A program made the translations under genes and the position numbers. A DNA stretch of 64,000 nucleotides from Trileptium ribeirensis. Lineage: Eukaryota; Nematoda; Enoplea; Enoplida; Thoracostomopsidae. The stretch is taken from assembly GCA_030248225.1 (NCBI GenBank), contig JASANE010007453.1:40655-104654 (forward strand), written 5' to 3'. A model generated the notes under the pieces. That model worked only from the letters and a program-made list of their open reading frames with translations, did not search any database and was not told where the DNA came from. Shown here piece by piece: positions 53,338 to 64,000 of this stretch (positions are counted from its first letter, which is position 1; every line of letters begins with the position of its first letter).

Positions 53338-55566
53338 GTTAGTGTAATTTTAATCAATGTGACCGTTGTCGAAGTTTTCAGCAGCAGTATTTTTGTACCA
53401 AAACGCTTCTATTGCCGCGCTCGATATGATGTCGCCACTTGTCTTTCTGCACCATGTTAAGGTCCACAAAACTGGTTTTATCGGTTCTATAAAATATTGA
53501 ATAATTTCAAATTTTAATCTTTCGCGAAAACCTAAAAATTGCGTCATATTCGTAAAATTTTGTGGTTTTGTAATACGTGGTGAGTTCTTAGCACGTAAGT
53601 GGACACTGAAGCAAGTGCTGTCTTGTAGCGCTTTCTATATAAATTCATGCTTCTGGAATGGGGAGTTATAAAGTCTTTTCGGTTTGTATTTGGTTAAGTA
53701 CGGCCCTTAATGACGACAGTCCTTGATTCGCGAACAGTTCTGCGATTTATTCCTGCCGTCGACTACATTCTTGGTGACATAGGAAACTTAACAAATATGT
53801 CGACGTCCAATTATCAATAATACAGCGTAGTGACTATTTGTCTTCAACCTGTTTTCACTCAGAAGAGCTTTTTGAATGAGCTAATAATTCGAAAAACAAT
53901 TTGCCTGTGATATTTGTTTTCGTTTTCTCGTGGTCGTGACTGACTCCGAAATTGTGGTACCACGTCGAATCCGCAGAATCTAACGTGGCTTTAAATGCTG
54001 CTCTTACTCTCAAGTGAACAAAAGTTATGTTTGTTGTCATACCTACTATTTTGTGATAGATTTTAAAATATAAACTCGCGTAATCTGCATTATTTAATAC
54101 CCAAGCAGCTGATTGAAAACTGGCACTGCTTGGTCGCTAGTAATGCGATATCATTATTTTTGACATCGGGTATACGAAATAAATTGTGTGTAAACGTTGG
54201 AATTCGTATGCCGTTTGTTATAAAAATATTGTAAAACTCCCAGGACCGAAAGTTATGCCAAATCCAATTCGTTGAGTGAAGATTTAGTAATTATTATTCG
54301 CGGTTTCTGGCTCCACACTTACTAGTTTTCAAATTGTTGAAAGAAATAACGTTGTATGAATTCACATTAATTGTGTCCATTTGTGTTATAATTCTTTTGT
54401 CAAGTCAGTTTGCGATAATGAAACCGCACATAATTTTTTTGTGTATCACCATTTGCTATACACCAACACATTTAATTAGACGTATTTTACAAATAAAATA
54501 ATAAGCGCCTAGATTACCGAATTCCCAACTGCCGTGAACATTGGACTTTAATGCGAAATTCCAAAAAATGAAACAAACAAAAGACAAAAAGTCAACCCAG
54601 AATCCGAGTCTTAATGCCTAACTATATAAACATGCCAATATATTACGCCTAGCGATATTATAAATCGCGAAATTCTTCGAGTTTATTGTTTGAATTTTTG
54701 GCGCTATATTAAATTCTGGTTTTGCTACCCTATATTTTTGTATTGCGACAGTGTCTAATTAATTTGGTGCCAGTTACGGCTATGATGATATCGTATCCTA
54801 ATATTATGTTTGTTCAGGCTTGCATGAAAAGAGTTGGACCTGCCTACAACAAGGATTATTAATTTATACACAAGGCGTGGGTTTTAAAGAACTTAAAACA
54901 TTGTCATTATTATCACTGTTTCGTTTATATTGTACAGCTACAAACCTTTAACTCAGTGCTATTTCACAAAATTGTTCGATTTCTTCTCAATTTTCGCACA
55001 CGTAGCAATGACTAGTTCACAATTGAAAGTGTACGTTGTGGGGCTTGGACCAAATAAGTTTTACACTGTTGCGTATGCGTACGCCTAAAGCACTATTGAT
55101 GAGCTGTAATGGTAAATCTGTTTGCTATTATCTGGCTGTAAATTGTGCTAAATAATATGTTTTTGGACATGTCTGAGCATGGTTCAATGCATTGTAGGTC
55201 TCAAAATAATCTGCAGTGTACAAACGTTCGGTCATAATTTCTGTAAACTGTAATGTTTCCATAGTAAAATGCTATGACAATATTGCTTAAATAATGTCAT
55301 CATCTGTAAATTGTCACTAATCGACATACGAATTTGCTTAAGTCATACGGGTGACTCTTCAGTGATATCAAACTGGTTTTTACGTACGAATTTGGGATTG
55401 ATCGATGACCCAATTTAGTGTAGGTTTCTAACCTTTTTGTTGGTGTTGATGTCAGGTGATTTAGGTGGCGGGAGTTATTCAAATATACATTAAATAACTT
55501 TCCTTAAACGGTTATAAATTTTTTGGATAATTTTAGTGTCAGATATTGCCATAAAGTACTAAAGAA
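53338..55566 (+). other. Region after MTR4 exon 8
   Basis: 2.2 kb of AT-rich DNA, presumably MTR4 intron 8. I looked for the next MTR4 motifs (the IFSFSKKD-type and helicase C segments) and found none. No repeat was recognised. Confidence 0.45.
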
Positions 55567-56046
55567 CCGGGGTTACTTTAGAGGGGGGAAGGGGGGGCGA
55601 CCCCAAGGATCGGCTCCCCCACCCCCTCCCGGCAAGCTCCCCCCTAGACACCGGCCCCTACTTTTTCGCAAAAACGATCCCTTACAATTTACGTTTTTTC
55701 AAAAAATTGACCCCTTAAGGGGTCAATAGAAAATTTAAAAATGGCTGAAAAAATTGTTAAATTGTAAAAACGGTAATATTTCGATTTTAAAAACCTGTAT
55801 AACGTAAGTCTGAAATACGTAACAATATATACACGCATATCGTAGGCTAAACGATCAATTATTTTGGTCACCAAACCTAAAATATGCATGTATAAAAATA
55901 TATTGTATTAATTTTTATAAAATTACTGACCCCTTAAGGGGTCATGACCCCTAGTTTCCGAAATGACCCCTTGCTACTGGCCCCTTAGGGGTCAGTAAAT
56001 TTTCTGTTTACTGACCCCTATCTGGGATGGCGTAAAATAACCCCGG
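55567..56046. mobile_element. Palindrome-rich MITE with CCGGGGTTAYTTTA inverted ends
   Basis: The left end reads CCGGGGTTACTTTA and the right end, reversed, CCGGGGTTATTTTA. AAGAA flanks both ends, a 5-bp target duplication. The element is 480 bp. Inside are the perfect palindrome TTGACCCCTTAAGGGGTCAA (55707-55726), an 18-bp version (55928-55945), and a 14-bp stem TAGGGGTCAGTAAA with a 7-base loop (55986-56020). It encodes nothing. The superfamily is unassigned. Confidence 0.82.
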
Positions 56047-56403
56047 AAGAAAATTAGAACGCTTTCTCAAACTTGGAACATGGGATTTTTAAGGGTCGCA
56101 TTATTTGCAGTATCTACATTTTCTATTTTGGCAGTGGTTGTTGAGTGGCTCAAAAGAGTAGTGGTTTGAAGGTTATAAATTGGATCCAGGTGGTCTGATC
56201 GTTGCATGCAACAAGGCGCTTTTTTAATTTGGTATTGACAATTTTGGTCAAAAATATACCACGTTCCGCAAATAGACCTGAAAAAAGATGTTTAGCGAAT
56301 CGTTGATTGTTTTCAGTTTTTTTTCGGATATGTTGAAATGCGAAGATTATGAACATTTAATATTGTAGCATGTACATTTTGCATATTTACATAAGTGTAA
56401 ATG

Positions 56404-56504
56404 TAACTGAATGTTTGGAGTTCTGTATTTATTTCAGGAGCAATAATTGTAGTTTCGAGTTTAACTGAATGCTTGGAGTTCTGTATTCATCTCATGACAT
56501 ATTC
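56404..56504. repeat. ~57-bp tandem repeat, left part
   Basis: Units starting AACTGAATG(T/C)TTGGAGTTCTG lie at 56405 and 56463. The same unit reappears at 57318-57430, so the sequence between looks inserted. Confidence 0.75.
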
Positions 56505-56670
56505 ATCATGCACGTAATTAAAAAGTGTATTGCAGTCATCGTACCTATTTTTGTCTCGAAAATCAACTTATCTCTATCCATGGATATAATGCCACAGCGT
56601 GAGAAGCTTTCATCTGTTACCCCACTATTAAAAACCCATCTCTCGACACGAGCGACCTTGCGAACTATCG
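56505..56670 (+). pseudogene. LINE reverse transcriptase fragment, left part
   Basis: The conceptual peptide has INLSLSMDIMPQREKLSSV and TPLLK, the conserved stretch before the NYRPVS block of CR1/L2-type RTs. A single-base shift in an A run leads to LDTSDLANYR. The reading frame is then interrupted by family B and resumes at 57105. Confidence 0.75.
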
Positions 56671-57104
56671 TTGAGCGGAGCTCGGCAAAGCTGAGCGAAG
56701 CATTTTTATTTTCTGTCTGGGAGTAAAAAGGTCGATGTCCGTCCGTTCGTTCGTTCGGTCCGACAGATCACAAGAACCACTGAACCGATTTTAAAAAACT
56801 TTTTTTGTTTGTTTGAAAGCCTATCTAAGATTAAAAAATTTTGAGTGGTTAATTAGTAATTAGCTAATTAGTTAAGCTTATGCAGCTAAAATAGAGAATT
56901 TTGCAATATTTTTGTTATTTATTGAAATAGAATCGTTTCAATCAAACCATTATAGGGGTTTTTGGGTCGAAGAATTCAAATATTAATATTTTTACCAATG
57001 ATAAAGCCCTATGCAATGTAGTTATTTGAAGAACATAAAATTGAGTACATTTGTAGTGCCACAGCCCAAGCTCCGCTCACAAATGTAGTTCCACTACCGA
57101 CTAG
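56671..57104. mobile_element. Repeat family B, copy 2, inserted inside a LINE RT frame
   Basis: 434 bp from TTGAGCGGAG to CGACTAG. Removing it joins the LINE frame at a YR|PVS point, which fixes both borders and shows there is no target duplication. It has a 3' CTAG followed by T, a small hairpin (GTAGT-TCC-ACTAC) just before it, and an ACATTTGT/ACAAATGT stem further in. These are traits of Helitron-like ends, although the 5' TC is missing. Superfamily uncertain. Confidence 0.82.
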
Positions 57105-57318
57105 TCCAGTATCCAACTTATCAATACTGTCTAAGCTCATCGGACAGGTCGTGGCCCGTCAGCTACAACAACATCTTAGGAACAACGACCTCTTGTCATC
57201 TATACAGTCTGCGTATAATCCTCATCACTCTACTGAGACTTGTTTACTCAGCTTTCTCAGCGACCTCCGACTTAACAAGTTTAACGGACTGTCTACTGCT
57301 ATTGTTGTTTCAAGTTGA
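57105..57318 (+). pseudogene. LINE reverse transcriptase fragment, right part
   Basis: The frame reads VSNLSILSKLIGQVVARQL and QSAYNPHHSTETCLLSFLSD, the RT palm block of CR1/L2/jockey-type LINEs, and then degrades to a TGA at 57316-57318. No palm YADD or 3' end follows. With the left part it makes only about 125 residues of RT. Confidence 0.85.
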
Positions 57319-57433
57319 GCTGAATATTTGGAGTTCTGCATTCATCCCAGGAGCAATATGTAGTCTCGAGTTTAGCTGAATGTTTGGAGTTCTGCATTCA
57401 TTTCAGGCGCAATTATAGTTTCGAGCTTAACTG
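57319..57433. repeat. ~57-bp tandem repeat, right part
   Basis: Two units (GCTGAATATTTGGAGTTCTG and GCTGAATGTTTGGAGTTCTG, 56 bp apart) match those at 56404-56504. Confidence 0.75.
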
Positions 57434-59635
57434 AAGGAATAACACCATTTTAGGTTAGATATTTATTTTTAAATATTTCATTAGTAAATTTTTATGACCC
57501 AGATTATGAAAAGAAAAACAACAAAGTGTAATATAAAATAAGCATTATCGTGAGTAAGGAACGTATGTGTAGTCCCCAAAGTTATCAGAAATTATCATTT
57601 CCCTTTCCTCAAACAAGTTAGTGACTTGCGTAAACCATTTGTCTTTACGACGCAGGGTTGCTTAAGATCAGCTAAAGTTTAACGACAATAAATTGAAATT
57701 TCGAAATAAATATTTAAACAATTTTTGAAAGAAAATTCTGAAAGTTTTTATTGAAATTTTATTTTCAAGATTTAGAGTGATGACAATTTTTAGTGATTTT
57801 ATTTGTAGATAAAATCGAAACAATTTTAAAACATTTAGATTTCTTTGAAATAAAGCCAAAAGTTCTTAGAAAATTCGAAAATTATTAAACTGAAAGTGAA
57901 GTTAGAAAAACTCAAAAATGAAGTATCACGAAATAAATTTCTCAAGTAATAATTTCATAATTTTCAAGCATTCATAATAATTTCTGAATTAGATTTTTAT
58001 AAAATTTTTAACAAAATCTTTAAAGAAATTAACAATACTTTTATAAATTCGAACACTATTTAAGTTGTTATAGTTCAAATGAAACCTATTTGGAAATTAA
58101 GGTTTAAAAGTTATATGTATTGTAATATAAATATTGTTTATGTTAGATGCCTGTGTCAAGGAACAGCATATTGATGTCTCAGCATCTATCCAATAATGAG
58201 TAGTCGCAGTAGGTAAAGAATCTCTTTTAACTATAATATAATATATGTAACAATTTTTATAAGAATTTTTACAGATTTTTAATCAAGTTTTTCATGCAAT
58301 GCAGAAGTAATTTCATGCCCCTTACCAACAAGATCTGGCTTTTCGGTATCAACCAGAACTAGTATTAAAGTCCATTCTAGTCAATCTCACAAGGGCAAAA
58401 CAGTTGGACAATAGACAGCGGCATTGTAAGTCCCGGATTATAAATAGAAGGTAGTCTGTTGGATAGTTTATCTCTATTTCCACAAAGCGCAAAATTTCTC
58501 CGAATGCTGAATAATCCGATACCACCGAGCGATGTCTCGTACAAACACGTAGAATTAGGTCCGTAACTAATTCTCACCTCGATGAATACACTGTGGAAAT
58601 ACGTAGAACTTCGGCGATGAGGCAACCTTAACGTCAATTAACCCACACCAACGGGTGGTTGAAAAATTACTGAAAATTGTTAAATACCTGTCCCGACCAG
58701 CGGTCCTCGCCTATAACCGAATCAGGTTACTTCCGACCACTGTCGAAACCGCTACCAAATAGTCGAAAATTTACGAAAAACCGAACAGTTTTATACACGT
58801 TCACGTCAAGTTGCCTTTGACAAAAGCCAAAAGTTGTAAGAGATGTAATGTAAGATATCAACCTCCGTAAAACTTTAATAAAGAACGAAAAGCTTCGATC
58901 AAAAATTCAGAAATTCTAAGAATAGTTCAAACTTAACAATGTTGGAACGCGAACCACGTCAGTCATAGACCAAAGAAAACAATATAAATTTCCGTCTACA
59001 TTGTAAAAATATAATAGAACTAAATTACTGTCATCAAACTGTACCGGCACAACAATTAGACTGAGTTCAAACTAGTTTCTACTGCATTGGGTAAGCATAA
59101 TAACTCAGTATTACAACTAAATTTCATTTCGATAGTGTTCATATATCGCCAGTCACTAGAAATTAAATTGCCAAATAAGTCAAAACAGGATAGAATAAAT
59201 AATTCGTAATACGAATATATTTCGCCAACGTCGCACAAAAATTGCTTTAAATCAAGATATTCATAATTATTCAGCATACTTAATTTTCCGCTACGCTGCA
59301 AATTAACACCCTTAATTGGTTTTAGCTACCAATATGAATACAAAACAAAGATGTTGGTCAAACGATTTTTAAAAACAATACCCACAAGTTAAAGTGATAT
59401 TGCTTATTTGATTATAGGCAAAACACAACGGCGTTTGAGTTCCCGGTATAATATACCGATGACCTGCTTCACTAGAAGCCGGTTACGAATTAGACTGCTG
59501 TAATCCGAATGACAATGGAGTAAATGAGAACAGGAGAAGATCTCCAACCTGGAACGGTAACACTAGTGAATTGCCGTAAGTAGTATAATGGAACCCGCAG
59601 GGCCCAGGAGCCAGAGCCTGAGCAGGATCAGCTTT
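57434..59635. other. AT-rich region without recognised genes
   Basis: 57660-58080 is extremely A/T-rich with short homopolymers. 58377-58637 holds an 86-codon open frame on the minus strand with no family resemblance. I see no convincing gene or repeat. Confidence 0.45.
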
Positions 59636-59945
59636 GGTATGTGTGTATGGTATGTATGTGTATATAATATTAGCTTTGTATGTATACTGTATTAGCTATG
59701 TAGTATGTTATTTATATATATGTATAATATTGTGTATATGTATGTCTATATTAGCTATGTATGTTAATATTATTATTATTATTGCTGTATGGGATGTATG
59801 ATATATGTATATATGTATGTACTCCAGACCCCCTTTATAATTATATGATATATATATAGTATATGTATAACATTGTATATGTATAATATGATATACGTAT
59901 GTAATGTATATATTCTATATAATATGTATAAATTACTTTAATATT
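59636..59945. repeat. TATG/TATA microsatellite-like tract
   Basis: About 300 bp made largely of imperfect TGTA/TATG/TATA units, with (ATT)n at 59768-59783. Simple sequence; no coding meaning. Confidence 0.8.
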
Positions 59946-61109
59946 TCAAGCGAAGTACATGCTAATATGTTTATTATAATATATGCACCTTATGTCGAGA
60001 ATAAACACCTTTATTGTTAACTTGTCACCTTTGTTACTATACATACAAAAACTCGGTCGTGAACTGCGCCCATTAGAGGCTATTTCCACGTGACAGTTTT
60101 ATATTGTCAGAACGTTAGCGGTACCACAAGCCTATAATATGGTCGTTACAAATCTACATAATTTTAATAAACGACGGTGAGATCGAGTTTTAATTAAATG
60201 GTCGTGATATGATAGGTATTTCTTTAATAGATTCTTGTTATACTCCAAATAACTTTTGTGCACATTGAAACATGTGTGGTCAGTGAGAATAGAACAGTCT
60301 GAACGAGAGATGTGAAACATTGTAATTGTTTGTACAATTAACATTACTGTTTAAAGCTTTGTCTCAGTTATAATTTTTCTTTGTCTACTTGGACTAAACG
60401 TGTCTAAGGTTGTGACACTTTTAGTCGTAATGACACTGTGCATGATTTATGCCACGAAAACAACCAAGTCATTCGCAATGGCTTCTAAATGGAATCTATA
60501 CTCAAGCCTGTGTTTGTCCAAATACATCTGCAATCTATATAATTCACCGTATATGTGTATCGCGCAGAGTAATATCTTGGTGTGTCTGTTACTTGGGTCA
60601 TTTATTTTCAGTCTAGCAGATATCTTTGCTTATCATAAATTTTGTCTATGTAGTGAATTTATGTTCATTTCTATGCAGTAACAAAATACATTTCACCAGT
60701 TGGTGACAAATTTAGTTTTTTAAGTTGAATAGGTAGTCCTTTTCTCGCTTCCCAAGGTTGTATAGAGCCGCTTGGGGGTAGAGGTGTTTGCTTGAAATTT
60801 TGTTTCACATGGATACCTAAAACAAATTTTGCTTTAAAGTATTGTGAAAAAATTACAAACAATATTGGCGTCTCTGGTAAATTGGCGTCAGTCTCTGCAT
60901 CTGATAGGTAGCATAAATTGTGTTTTGCAAGGGAGCTGTCGCGAATTATTAATTTTCTGTTCTGCGTGACAATATTTTTGATTACTGGTCAGAAAGAGGC
61001 GTGTGCTTTGTCGTTCTGCCGCGATCTCTCGAATTATTAAATATTAGTTTTAGTCTCGCTTAGAAATTAATCCCCACCAGTTACACCTTAGGTTCAAGTC
61101 CTAATATTG
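59946..61109. other. Region before the hAT-like element
   Basis: AT-rich. A 93-codon plus-strand open frame (60400-60681) starts with a hydrophobic stretch but has no recognised family and no splice context; I do not call it a gene. GGTTCAAGTCC at 61091 resembles a tRNA B box, but no cloverleaf fits. Confidence 0.4.
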
Positions 61110-61128
61110 GTTAATGCATAGCTGCCGA

Positions 61129-61210
61129 TTGTCCTATATTTCCTATATTTTTCGAATTTGTCCTATATTGTCCTATATTTTTGGGGTTTGTCCTATATTT
61201 CCTATATTTT
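61129..61210. repeat. Cluster of TCCTATATTT repeats, left side of the hAT-like element
   Basis: Six TCCTATAT copies occur within 80 bp, mostly as TGTCCTATATTT separated by short T-rich spacers. Two more copies occur in the same direction at 63966 and 63987. Confidence 0.85.
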
Positions 61211-61576
61211 TTTCAGATTTGTCGAAAAAGTCGAGTCAAAATCGAAACAATATGTTTGAACAACTTGATACTATTCGTTCATTCTTTCTTCATTCTTCCT
61301 GTGCCACTGAATTCTGTCGCCAACGCTATATTACTAATACTATATTTTTATTTATTTGCCAATTAACCCAGGGCTATTGAGCAAATAGAACTGAAACAAA
61401 ATATACACTGCCGTATTCCTTTTGCACTTATAGTCTTACTGTTTAGCGTTTTCCGATTTGCATTGAAATACTTATTCGATATGTTAACTATTAGCGCAGA
61501 GGGTATATTCTGTATATTTTGCTGTGTATATTTTGTTTCAGTATAGTATTAGTAGTTGTGCACTATCAGTCGTATT

Positions 61577-62475
61577 ATGCCTCGTCAAACCATATATAAA
61601 GCTGTTTGGGAAAGCCAGTCGATTGGCGATTTGCCTAACTCGTCCTGGTTAACGAAATCTTCAACATTCAACATCGGCAACCAAGGTTTTCCCCAGGTCA
61701 GGCAGCATGCCTCGGGAATGAAACACCGGTCAGCAGTAAGAGAATTTCATGGTGCGCGGAACCAAGCCAAACTGACGGTTTCCGGACAGTGTGGTACTGT
61801 TACAGTGTCTAAGCCAGACACCCCGAATCCTATTTTGTCTCACGAAGATAAACTAGCCAAAGCAGAAATTTTGTGGTGCATCCAACATTGTATCAATAAC
61901 TATTCTCATATTTCAGTCGATCCGTTATCTGACTTGTTCAAAGCTATGTTTTCCGATTCAAAAATCGCAGCGGACTTCGGTCTACATCGTAATAAGCTGT
62001 ATTACAGCATTGTGTATGGCATCGCTCCCCACTTCCGTCGTTTGCTTTGGCAGGAAATTTTGCATTGTAATACTGGTGTATCTCTGATGTTTGATGAAAC
62101 GACGACGAGTCAGGTTAAAAAGCAAATGGATATTCACCTTTCATGGTGGTCTGAAAAGGGCGGCAGTATCCGGACCGCGTACATGGCTTCAGTGTTCCTT
62201 TCTAGCGCTACAAATGACATTGTTTCAAAACAATTGCTAAACTTTCTTGACACGAACGGTTTGTCGCTCAGCAAAGTCGTGGCGATCGGCATGGATGGCC
62301 CCAACGTCAACAAAAAAGCCTTCCAGTTGCTCAATAATGCGTCAAAAGAGCAGGGTTCGTGTATTTTGGACATCGGTACGTGTAATCTTCATAGTGTACA
62401 TAATGCATTTTCGCGTGCTGTCGCCAAGTTGGATCTAAATATTCCAGATGCTCTCTATATGTTACATTTTTCTTC
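61577..62475 (+). pseudogene. hAT-like transposase, N-terminal part
   Basis: The ATG at 61577 is the first in frame (MPRQTIYKAVW). A BED-like N-terminal region (FPQVRQHASGMKH) keeps the His pair, but the Cys pair expected just before it is missing. SLMFDETTTSQVKKQMDIHL carries the first catalytic Asp and GMDGPNVNKKAFQLL the second. LDIGTCNLHSVHNAF is a signature of this hAT-related group. The frame is lost by a one-base shift in a T run near 62470; its stop is at 62489. Confidence 0.75.
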
Positions 62476-62735
62476 AAGTATTCTGCTGTAAGGCGGGCAG
62501 AGTTCGCTGAAAGCGAGGAAGTAACTAGTGTGACGACCGAGTTTGTGACAAAGTACGTGGCTAGCAGATGGTTGTCATTGGCACCTGCTTCTCGTCGACT
62601 GCAGCGTCAGTGGGTTAATCTGCGACAATACTTCCTCACAAGCCTTCCAAAACGGACAGATATTTCGCGGCAATTGCAGGTACTGATCGATACAAATCCA
62701 TTAAACGATTTCTTGTTGACGAAACCGCGCCTATC
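62472..62735 (+). pseudogene. hAT-like transposase, middle part
   Basis: The frame after the shift reads FFKYSAVRRAEFAESEE and VTKYVASRWLSLAPASRRL, whose SRWLS element is typical of the group. A second shift near 62733 moves to the frame of the C-terminal part. Without a start codon it cannot be expressed alone. Confidence 0.7.
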
Positions 62736-63914
62736 TACCTTGCCTTCATCGATTTTATCGCGAAACCCGCGGAAATATTTTTGGATGTATTTCAAAAGGG
62801 AGAGCCAGTGGTTCATTTGCTCTCAGAGAAATCCCGAGATTTATTTTTGCAATACGCACGGTATGTTGTTAAATCAGAACATCTTGACAGCTGTTTGTCA
62901 GACCACAATGACATTGATCTTGCAAACTCGGAAAATCTGAAAACTTACTCGCAGGTTGATATCGGTGCAGACGCCACCCGATTGCTGACGAAACTGGACG
63001 ATAACAAGCAAAAAATTGTTCGGTTGAATTTGCGAAATGCGGCAGTGGCGCTTGTTGCTAAGCTTAAGTGCACGTTGCCAATGTCAAACAGTGTTCTAAA
63101 GGACTTGTCTTTTCTGAACCCTGCACAAATCACTGGTGTAGATGAGCGCTCGGTGAGCCGCATATGCATGGCGCTACACGACGCCTCGCCGAAGGTTTTA
63201 CCGCTAGCGAAGGTCGATGCAGCCATTGACGAATGGCGTGTCTTCGTCGCTAATTTTAATGGTGATGTCAGTGGTAGTCGTGTCGATGAGTACTGGTCAG
63301 CCTCGTTGTCTAAACTATCAAATGACGGTAGTCCTCTATACGCTAACCTTGGAACTGTAGTTAAAACAGCTTTGAGTCTTCCACATGGCCAAGCACCTGT
63401 TGAACGTGGGTTTTCAATTAACAATGACATTCTATCGCAAAAACGAAGCTCTTTGGGCGAAGATACTCTCATAGCGGAGAGAATGATCAAGTCGTTTGTC
63501 TGCTGCATATACGGCGTGTCTAATGTACACTGTGTTAAGGTCACCAAGTCTTTAATTAATGACTATCGCAGCGCTGCAGCTATGTATCGAAAGAGTCAGG
63601 AGGAGAGTCGCAAAAAGCATGCTGAACAGAATAAGGTCGTCGAAGTCACAAGCCAGGCTAGTCTTAGTCAAGAACGAGTCAAAGACATCAGGAAACTAAA
63701 GCGCTTCCACGAGGTTGAAATGCGTACTGCCGAGGATATTCTCAGCGAAGCAACTAAGGCGCTTAGTACTGCATGCGTGGAGAAGAAGGTGCGGGTCGAC
63801 GTTGTGGGTGATGCAAGCGCCAAGGTTGCAATGGCAACTGACAAACTGAAGAGTCTTCGCAGAAAAATCAGTGAGCTCAACAAGGAAGAAATCGATATTT
63901 TGAAGCGGAAGTGA
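62731..63914 (+). pseudogene. hAT-like transposase, C-terminal part with dimerisation region
   Basis: The open frame runs from YLAFIDFIAKPAEIFLDVF to a TGA at 63912. The stretch LPHGQAPVERGFSINNDIL corresponds to the C-terminal hAT dimerisation block. The last ~80 residues are a Lys/Glu-rich coiled coil (KLKSLRRKISELNKEEIDIL). About 390 codons remain open. Confidence 0.75.
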
Positions 63915-63963
63915 CTAAACGTGAACCTCAAGGTTGGTATTCATTACTATATATGTGTTATGT

Positions 63964-64000
63964 TTGTCCTATATTTTTTGCAGAATGTCCTATATTTATT
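63964..64000. repeat. TGTCCTATATTT repeats, right side of the hAT-like element
   Basis: Two copies of TGTCCTATATTT flank TTTTGCAGAA, in the same direction as the cluster at 61129. The window ends here. Confidence 0.8.

Larger units (their letters stand above)
61110..64000 (+). mobile_element. hAT-like DNA transposon, cut by the window end
   Basis: A broken transposase (61577-63914) lies between clusters of TGTCCTATATTT-type repeats at 61129-61210 and 63964-64000. The repeats are in direct orientation. The true ends, inverted repeats and target duplication cannot be determined because the right end is cut off and no left boundary is obvious. Confidence 0.7.

Noticed and set aside
58377..58637. 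86-codon minus-strand ORF in AT-rich DNA
   Set aside because: No motif or neighbour supports coding function; length is within chance expectation.
60400..60681. Secreted or membrane protein of 93 residues
   Set aside because: Hydrophobic start only; no recognised family, splice context or codon bias.
61091..61101. tRNA gene suggested by GGTTCAAGTCC
   Set aside because: No A box at the right distance and no cloverleaf stems.

Overview
The window looks like nuclear DNA of an invertebrate animal. It is AT-rich, its host genes are split by many introns (about 0.2-6 kb) with animal-type splice sites, and it is crowded with transposon debris. Two host genes are clear. A lysosomal peptide ABC transporter of the ABCB9/TAPL type lies on the minus strand (11 coding exons, 20540 to 267). 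The 5' part of the RNA helicase gene MTR4 (SKIV2L2) lies on the plus strand (8 coding exons, 37018 to 53337, continuing past the window or not found). A hexamer array of the GCCTAA type (nematode telomeres are TTAGGC) sits inside one transposon. It is a weak hint of a nematode, no more.

Layout: 1-20.6 kb is the transporter gene. Its introns hold a MITE with perfect 15-bp inverted ends, a ~350-bp dispersed tandem repeat, fragments of two further repeat families, a decayed LINE and a degenerate two-copy ~585-bp repeat. 22.4-33.4 kb is a block of minus-strand, retroelement-like coding sequence of higher GC than its surroundings. It is a broken Ty3/Gypsy element (Gag, zinc knuckles, protease, RT, RNase H, integrase) whose integrase ends in a PHD finger. 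Downstream of it on the same strand, where an env would sit, is a second broken reading frame of about 1,350 codons that carries a DEDDy-type 3'-5' exonuclease domain, a basic segment, Ser/Thr-rich sequence and a Gln-rich coiled coil. I regard this as the most interesting object in the window. 35.3-36.06 kb is a tract with only three cytosines in 758 bases.

37-53.3 kb is the MTR4 gene. Its large seventh intron holds a 2,178-bp Merlin-type DNA transposon with an intact transposase ORF, ~32-bp inverted ends and an 8-bp target duplication, inserted into the ~350-bp repeat family. 53.3-61 kb has no recognisable host exon. It contains a palindrome-rich MITE and a nest in which a 434-bp element interrupts a LINE reverse transcriptase fragment that itself lies between units of a ~57-bp repeat. 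61.1 kb to the end is a hAT-like transposon whose transposase frame is broken twice, with TGTCCTATATTT repeats near its ends. All assignments are from reading the sequence and known family motifs; no searches were run.
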